Below, piece after piece: positions 57,281 to 64,000 of a stretch of DNA of 64,000 nucleotides. The notes under the pieces are model-generated. The model had not been told where the DNA came from. It made no database searches and saw only the letters and a list, made by a program, of their open reading frames with translations. The stretch is from Triglochin maritima (Eukaryota > Streptophyta > Magnoliopsida > Alismatales > Juncaginaceae), in assembly GCA_963682175.1 (NCBI GenBank), contig OY821784.1:38607621-38671620 (forward strand), given 5' to 3'. Position 1 is the stretch's first letter. Each line of letters opens with the position of its first letter. The position numbers and the translations under genes are program-made.

Positions 57281-58529
57281 CCTCATAATTCTAGTATTAC
57301 ATATAAAAAGGTTAATTGCAGTTTTTCCCTCTGTCTTTACGCAAATTGCATCTGTAATCTTTAAAACCTCTCTGGTGTTAGCAATTTGCTCCCTCTAGTC
57401 AGTCTTCGTTAGTTTTGATGATTGACTCAGAAAGAATTCTGAAACTACTATCTACTCAAATCCTTGATGATACTTCAGCAACTTACGTATTAATCAAATA
57501 AAAACATATTGACCCAAATAATAGTTCATTCATCACCTCTTTCTCAACTCGACCTCTTTTTGGAGTACTGTAACAGATTCGAGTAGATGATAATTTAGGA
57601 AGATTGTTTGAGTTAACGTCTAAAAACTTTCGTAACCAACGGAGGGGACAAACTTCCAATACTTCAAAGGTCAGAGGGGGAAAATGCAATAAGTAACCGT
57701 ACCTTAAAAAGGGGAGGGCAAACTGCCAATAATCCTATATAAAAATGAGGTGATTCAATTAATAGTTTACATGAGACAATTGTGTTTTCCATTGTTTGAT
57801 TATGTTACAATCCAGAGGAGTTTGGTGAGATCAAATGGAACACAAACTCTTGCGTATATTAAGGGAAGCTGATATGCACTTCTTTCCAACTCTGTTGAAA
57901 CGTAAACGTCGTTTGGAGGGAAAAGCAGTTCTTTGACTCTTTAACTTCGTTATCATAGTTAACCTTTCAGTCTTAATCAAGTTCCTAGTCATAAGGAAAA
58001 TTATAAACTTTACTTTTGGTTAATGTTTGGCTTTCTTCTAAAAGCATAATCTGAGAAGATTAGCGCGTGGGTTTGAGACAAACAATTCTTCCAATCCTTC
58101 CACTGAATGAGATCGATCATAAACTGAGACAAGACTTTTTTGTTAGTTGGTTGTTGATTATTATATTTCTTAATCCAATTTCACTCGAACACAGATTTGG
58201 TTTGACTTGAAAACAGCCACATAGATTTGTTGCTTTCTCCTTAGTGCTTGTGTCTACTCATGTTGCAAAGTATGTTATCAAATTTTCAAGAGTACAAGTT
58301 TGAATAATTACACTACTAAAATGTTAGTAAGTTTCCAACAGTACAGGTTTAAGTAATTACTCTTCCAAAGGGCGAGTATCTACAGGTCTGAAAACAGATG
58401 AAGCTGGAAATTTCAGACAAATCCTTTTGGTTAGACAAGGATAATAATGTCTTTTAATTTTGTCTATGTTGATAATTAGTATAATAATAATGTTGCAAAA
58501 ATGAGTTACTGTCCACTTGGGTTCAGTCA
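57281..58529. other. Intergenic DNA downstream of the quinone reductase gene
   Basis: No gene recognised. At 57310-57720 words such as GGTTAATTGCAGTTTTTCCCT and, inverted, GGGGAAAATGCAATAAGTAACC suggest another TIR-type repeat of about 400 bp, with weak ends. Confidence 0.45.
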
Positions 58530-58700
58530 ATCATTGACCAGACGACGACCGGATCTGGACAACCAAATGAGGACCGAACGTCCGAACCTGAAGCTCCCGT
58601 AAGTTTCTGGGAATACTCAGTCGAATGGGCATCGGTGGACCGATTGGGATTCGGTCAACCGATTTTGAGACTCCGGTAAATTTCCATGTGACTCGGTGGA
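58530..58700. repeat. GGT[CG][GA]ACCG-type palindrome cluster
   Basis: Contains ATCGGTGGACCGAT, TTCGGTCAACCGAT and CTCGGTGGACC within 90 bp, variants of the palindrome that fills the solo LTRs. No LTR ends are visible here. Confidence 0.6.
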
Positions 58701-58911
58701 CCATTCCTGATACTTGTTTTCAAGACAAGTTTCTAACAATTCCAATCAATAACATGTGCAGGAACACAGAGTGCCCAACACCAGCTATAGCAAATTACAA
58801 TCATATCAAACCCAGTATTCGTTAAAGAAATTGTGTATTGAAGACATTGAAATGGATACAAAGAATTTTACAGATTTGTAGAAATCCAAGTCAGTAAAAA
58901 TGTATGGCAGA

Positions 58912-61900
58912 TTATGAGGATGACTTGAGTTTTTTGGTTATGCCTGCGATATATTTGCCCTGATGGAAAGCTTGCTGCAGCTCGAGATCGCTGGGAAGTC
59001 TCGAGCCATCGCCCGAATAGGTTCCTGCACCGTAGGGGCTTCCTCCTTTGACATTCTCCATCTCGAACATGCCGGCCCCAAAGGTGTATCCAATCGGCAC
59101 AAAGATCATTCCATGGTGAGTGAGCTGAGTGATTGCTGTCAAGCTGCAAGAAGTAAATATTGTTACCAAGTCATGTGAATGCAAAGATGTTGAAGAGTTG
59201 GAAGTTAATGTGTGAAATAACTTCAGCTTTAAGTTTCTTTTTTTGCCAGGTTAATTTTTCTGTAAGTCATAGGGTGAGTGAACTGCTATAACTAGACATA
59301 TAAGATGGTAATGGAACAAATGGATTTTTGGCTAGTTAGAACAATGAATGCCACAAACAAGTTATCACTAGGATGTTATCATACTTAGGGAAGTGAAACA
59401 TTAGTTTGTCAGTTGAGTTCATTTGAACCATGTCAAGTCAATGACTCAATTTTTTTAGTTATTACTTATTAGCAATTAGATGATTTTGTTCAATGACAAA
59501 AATCATGAAGCCAAGAAGCATGGTTTGGTTATAATCTTCTCGCTTAAACATCAATAACAATTGGGAATGATTTGATAAATAGTAGGAGGTTTCTATAATA
59601 TCTAAAAATGACTAGAAAATGGTGGGAGGAATGAGCTTCAGAGGAATATTAATTACATGGTATTTGTCTTTAAGATTGAAGTTGAGGAAACTTACGGTGT
59701 AGTCTCCTGACCGCCACCTTGAGATCCAGTGCTATAGAAAATACCCGCAGGCTTACCAGCCAACTGCTGGGTTCGCCATAATCCACCCGTGGCGTCAAGG
59801 AATGCTTTGAATTGCGCTGCCATCATACCAAATCTAGTTGGGAAGCCAAAGATAAGTCCATCAGCTTCAGCAAGCTCACTTGGCTGAATGATCGGAACAT
59901 CACTCTTTTGAGGTGCGCTCATCTTTAACAGCACTTCCTCATTAAGAGTCTCGGGAACCTGCCAAAAACAGGTCAGGCAGCCGGAGAACTAACCATCATG
60001 AAAAACATGATTTATACAACCATGTAACAAATACATGTTCCTTCATATCAAGGTTGTGTTTATTTTTATCCAGTTATGGGAGATTACATACATGGTTTAG
60101 GGAACTCAGTGAGAAATCTTATTTATAAGATTAAATAAGTAGATCTACGAGATTATAGTCGTGCAGTTGATATTTCAAGTCATGTTTCTTTGTAACGGCG
60201 TGACATGCTAAAATGTTTAAGGCAAATGCAAAAATTTAACTGGTTCTGTGTGAGAACCTAATCCTTTGATTAAGGTTAATTAGGTTTAAGAACTTTAACC
60301 CTATTTAAGAGAGAGTATATAAACCTAACCCAACCCTTTTCATCTCACTTTTTCCTCTCATTTCCTTTCCTCTCATTTTCTTCTCTCTCCCTCAACACTT
60401 TTTCTCTCTCCCTTGTAGTTCGTCGGTGGAAGGAAAGGAGGAGGAGCGGGTGCACCGGCAAGTCGGGTTCGCCGGAGACCAAGGAAGGTGTGGAGATCCG
60501 CGTTCGGGTGAGGAGTTCGCCGGAGATATGTTCTTTCTCGTGGAGGAATCGTCGTTGCTCTTCGGAAGCTTCTTCAAGCTTTCAAGGTATGTCAAACCTT
60601 GCTTTTACGCTCACCAAGGTTGTGTGAGTGTTTGAGTGTTCGACGGTAGGTCGAATGACTCGTCGGAATAAAGTGGCAGAATTTCTGCTCTGTTTCGGTC
60701 GACCGGTTGTAGTGTAATTCAGGCGCTTTCGCTCGAATCGGTCGAACGATACCCTATGGGTGGTCGACCGATTGTACGTTTGAGCGAGAAGATGAAGACC
60801 CTGGGTGTTTTCGGTCGACTTGGTCCCCTTTGTCGGTCGACCGAATGCACTGTAGTATGTTGGTTGGGGGCGTTGACTTTCTAAACGGTCGACCGCCGCT
60901 TTGACCAAGTTCGACCGGACGTACTGTTTTAAGTCGGTTGGGGTGCAGACTTCTAAACGATCGACCGCCCTGAGATCCCGTTCGACCGATGACTTAAGAC
61001 GACTTAAGTGTGGTTCGACCGATTCATATTTCGGTCGACCGGTAATGACTTAAAGAATGTTGAAGTCCCTGATGTTTTTCGGTCGACCGGAAGCCCATTG
61101 CCGTTCGACCGTTGGGGATGTGTTATTTAATCTTATTTTGTGGCATGGACCTTCTAAACGGTCGACCGTCCAGAGACATTTGTTCGATCGTTTTGATGAT
61201 TTCTTGGTCGTTGGATTGTGGTTCGAACCAATTACCGGTTTTAACGACCAACCGGTCGACCGTATCACCTTGTTCGGTCGACCGTTGGAGCCCAGTATTT
61301 GCATTGGTTGTTTATGAGCACGTTGGTGCGTGAATTTCATTTATTGCTTATGTTCCCATAATATGACATGTGCATTGAGACCTAGGTAGTAGACCTGTGT
61401 GACCATATTCCCCTTTGCATGATCTATATGGGATGATTGTTATGACTGTTGGCCTGTGTGGCGACAGAGATGACCTTAGCCTTTGTGGCGAAGGAGATGA
61501 CCTTAGTCTGTGTGGCGACGGAGATGACCGACCGATGTTGTTCCGGCGGATGTGCTCGACCGATGTTGTTCCGGCGAGTATGATCGTCCAGTTATGGCAC
61601 GGCCGGCGAGTATGACCGACCAGAGTGACGGCTCTGGCGGATTGTGGTCTTCGACCACTGATCAGATCTGATGATGACTCGGAATTGCGTGTGACCCTCA
61701 CCGAACCCATATGACTAGTGTAGCTGCGAGTGAGGGTGTGTCGCGTATTTTCCGTATGACCGCATGTGCCTGCGGTAGGTATCTACGGATGTCCAAAACT
61801 AGACTTATGACTAATGAACCCTGGTTGGGGAAATGACTATTATGACTTGTGACCTGATGACCCAGTTGGGGAGTGAGTTGTTATAATTTATGTTTCGCAT

Positions 61901-62479
61901 AATTCTAGTATGATAGGTCACGTGGTGCATGTGCATGTAGGTGGGTTTGGCATACGGGGTTTCCTTCGGGAAACTCACGACATTATTGTTTTATTTCAGG
62001 TTCCCCTTCGAGAGCTGTTTGGGTGGTGACTGAGGACGAGTGCATCTTGGAGTCGGGTCCTCGTGTCGATTTTGAAGTTACTATGACCACTTGTATATCT
62101 GTATATTATATTTTGATGTAGTCATTCTTTTGACAACTCCTGTATACGGTGCAACACCATATATTATATTTATATTTTCGAGTAGCGTCCCTTGTGTTGA
62201 TGTTTATCTTTTGATTATCTTTTTATTAAAAGTTTAATTTTTTGCTGTTTCGGGGATGTTACATTCTGTATCTTAACGGTGAAGTAGCAAGGAAATCTCA
62301 AAGAAGAAAACGAACTTGAAGTGTGTAATACACATGAGATTAGTTGTTTTTCACATATGAAGATGCACAAGGAGTAAACTCAGACCTGCCATAACTTGAC
62401 TTCAACTCCTTCAACAGATTCAGCACCTTTCCTTATCTCTTCAGCTAGTCTTTCGACATGGCCGTACATGGAATAGTAC
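58912..62479 (-). CDS. NAD(P)H:quinone oxidoreductase, FQR1/WrbA-like (5' partial)
   Basis: Three exons are visible: 62479-62386, 59958-59696 and 59143-58912, with correct phases (2, 0, 2). They encode about 195 of the usual 203 residues; the first exon, probably MA.KVYIV, is not found up to 64000 and must lie beyond the edge. The fold is a flavodoxin-like quinone reductase: [15 protein letters not shown] (FMN phosphate loop), [20 protein letters not shown] (FMN ring contact), [14 protein letters not shown] and the C-terminal [20 protein letters not shown]. These enzymes reduce quinones by two electrons, limiting semiquinone radicals, and FQR1 is auxin-induced in Arabidopsis. The reading frame shows no lesion. 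Intron 2 is enlarged to 2.4 kb by a solo LTR at 60249-62263, and intron 1 exceeds 1.5 kb. Confidence 0.92.
60249..62263 (+). mobile_element. Solo LTR, 2.0 kb, inside the quinone reductase intron, target duplication TTCTG
   Basis: It begins TGTGAGAACC, ends GGGGATGTTACA, and is flanked by TTCTG on both sides (60244-60248, 62264-62268). A TATATAAA box at 60316-60323 lies about 65 bp inside, then a C/T-rich leader. GGTCGACCG variants crowd 60695-61285 (over twenty), and CGATGTTGTTCCGGCG units repeat at 61530-61600. The plus orientation is opposite to the host gene. Family members lie at 11463 and 48028. No primer-binding site follows the 3' end, as expected for a solo LTR. Confidence 0.88.
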
Positions 62480-64000
62480 CTGCAATGAATAAACGGTCTT
62501 GTTTCAGGGACTTTGTTCATTTGCGGCCAATAAATATCAAGAAATGTCATTAGCTTCCAGTTCCTAATACTTCAGACAGATGACTAGAATATGGTTAAAC
62601 GGAACTACAATTTATAAGAATATATTTCCCGAACCTGAAAGTTCAAGATGTGATTACAGAATTAGAAAACTACAAACTATTTTACAGAAAAGAAGACGAC
62701 AAAAAAAAGTTATGTTAGGCAATACATTGAAGAAAAAGAATACTAAACTAAACAATAGTCTCAATCGAGGATGGATAACAAAATTAAATATGATCCCAAT
62801 CAACGATGGTTAAAATGACTCAAAGAGATGATACTGTTGCTGTTAAGACCTGGTGAAATGTTAAAACGTTTTAAATACAACGCATAATAAAAGTGAAGTG
62901 CATAAATCAGCTCAAGTGCTCAACTAACAAATTATCCAATAGAAAACATATTAGAGATCTTGATAGTTACTTACCTAGTAGCACATTAACTATTTATCTG
63001 TTGGATAGAATTCATATTAACAGAATATACAACAGAACAATCTAAAGGGAGTAATCAAAGATATACATAGAGAGATTATTAATCCCATTTTTCAGATAGA
63101 CAACTGTCAGCATATGTAAGAAACAGCCATATTGAAATACTAAGTAACCTGCACACTGCAGATCTAGTCAAATATAAAGACATAATTCACTGTTTTTCTT
63201 ATGACAATAACATGATATCAACAGCTCCTAAATGAAAGAAAAAAAAACTTCATAGGAAAGGTGATGGTGTAACTATATTAGATTATCTGATTGCTCCTAA
63301 AGAAACAGACCTAGAGACAAACCTAATTAAAGTCAAATAATAGTACTAATTTGCAGAAACAGGGTTAGGTATTACCAATATGATGGGGTCAACCAAAAAT
63401 CAATAAACTAATCAATAGATTTAGGGATTAGATGTACTTATTAAAATGTATTAAGAGATTTAACTAACTGAACTTCAAACAACAACCCTTACCTTCAGTG
63501 AATCCATCAATCAAACCTTAACTATCATCAACTACTCATGTGCTAACTACATCTGGATATCAGTATCAAAACAGACACCAATTTTTTTCTATTCAACCCA
63601 GTGCCTAATCAACTTCAGAAATGTGGTTGTGGCTTAATGGTTAAGCTTTGAGCCCTAAAACATGAAGGTTTGGACTTCAAATCTCACATTTTCGACCTTT
63701 AGTTTGTGTTTAACCTGACTCATGCGCTCTACTTACTATCCTAGTACTACCCAAGGACTACCTAATTTCACTTCTAAAAAAACATATTTGAAATCTATTT
63801 TCTTTATTCAAATTGAACTCGAGGACATGACTAAAGTCCATCACAGTCTGTGTTTGGGATCTACCAACTGAATTAACCTAGATTATTTTGCACAAAAAAC
63901 CATTAATCAAATGGAGCATTAATCACACTACCACATACATACCAATTTCTATGAATTGATTCCACAACTACCAAATTCTCAAAACCCTAAATTCCACAGC
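62480..64000. other. First intron and possible 5' part of the quinone reductase gene
   Basis: No exon encoding the expected N-terminus was found on the minus strand. The stretch is AT-rich, with a candidate SINE near 63622-63780 and an AAACCCTAAA telo-box at about 63985. Confidence 0.5.
63622..63780 (+). mobile_element. Candidate tRNA-derived SINE
   Basis: TGGCTTAATGG at 63630-63640 fits a polymerase III A box. GGTTTGGACTT at 63667-63677 is a weak B-box match at suitable spacing. About 100 bp later the segment ends in a short A-rich tail (CTAAAAAAAC). No clear target duplication. Confidence 0.4.

Overview
This is a TE-rich nuclear window from a flowering plant, most likely a eudicot. Genes have spliced plant-type introns, intergenic DNA is AT-rich, and the repeats are plant Mutator-like, CACTA, hAT-like and LTR elements. 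I see no organellar, bacterial or viral segment, and I cannot name the species.

Host genes, left to right. (1) A DUF538 secreted-protein gene, 2 exons, + strand (18312-20155, 171 aa). (2) A broken coiled-coil gene, + strand (about 23490-24966). (3) A PI31-type proteasome regulator, 9 exons, - strand (25775-28967, 309 aa). (4) A xyloglucan endotransglucosylase/hydrolase in one exon, - strand (30022-30855, 277 aa), lacking an expected cysteine pair. (5) A bHLH transcription factor of the bHLH112/bHLH123 type, 7 exons, + strand (51533-53764, 423 aa). (6) The last three exons of an FQR1/WrbA-like NAD(P)H:quinone oxidoreductase, - strand (58912-62479); its first exon lies beyond the right edge. 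All exon joins were read by hand from GT/AG sites and frame continuity.

Mobile DNA fills most of the rest. At 5234-10442 is a two-gene Mutator-like element. A transposase-OTU gene is read inward from the left TIR and a plant-mobile-domain (PMD) gene inward from the right TIR. They converge tail to tail as mudrA and mudrB do in MuDR, with a PMD gene in the mudrB position. Both first exons are tiny, and both first introns hold an array of GACGCC/GGCGTC hairpins. Shorter relatives with the same TIRs and arrays lie at 3494-4908, 20697-21255 and 39179-40135.

Three solo LTRs of one family (11463-14488, 48028-50212, 60249-62263) each have a perfect 5-bp target duplication. The third sits inside an intron of the quinone reductase gene. 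All three are packed with degenerate copies of the 10-bp palindrome CGGTCGACCG, which also appears in apparently unrelated repeats at 4203-4445, 54985-55385 and 58600-58690. Other elements are two gypsy-type LTRs (left edge; 38000-39127), a copia-like fragment with four tandem copies of one segment (36370-37285), CACTA ends with an Ulp1-like remnant (40640-42106), several MITEs and several minisatellites.

The most novel items are the MULE architecture with its symmetric intronic hairpin arrays, and the palindrome arrays shared by otherwise unrelated elements.
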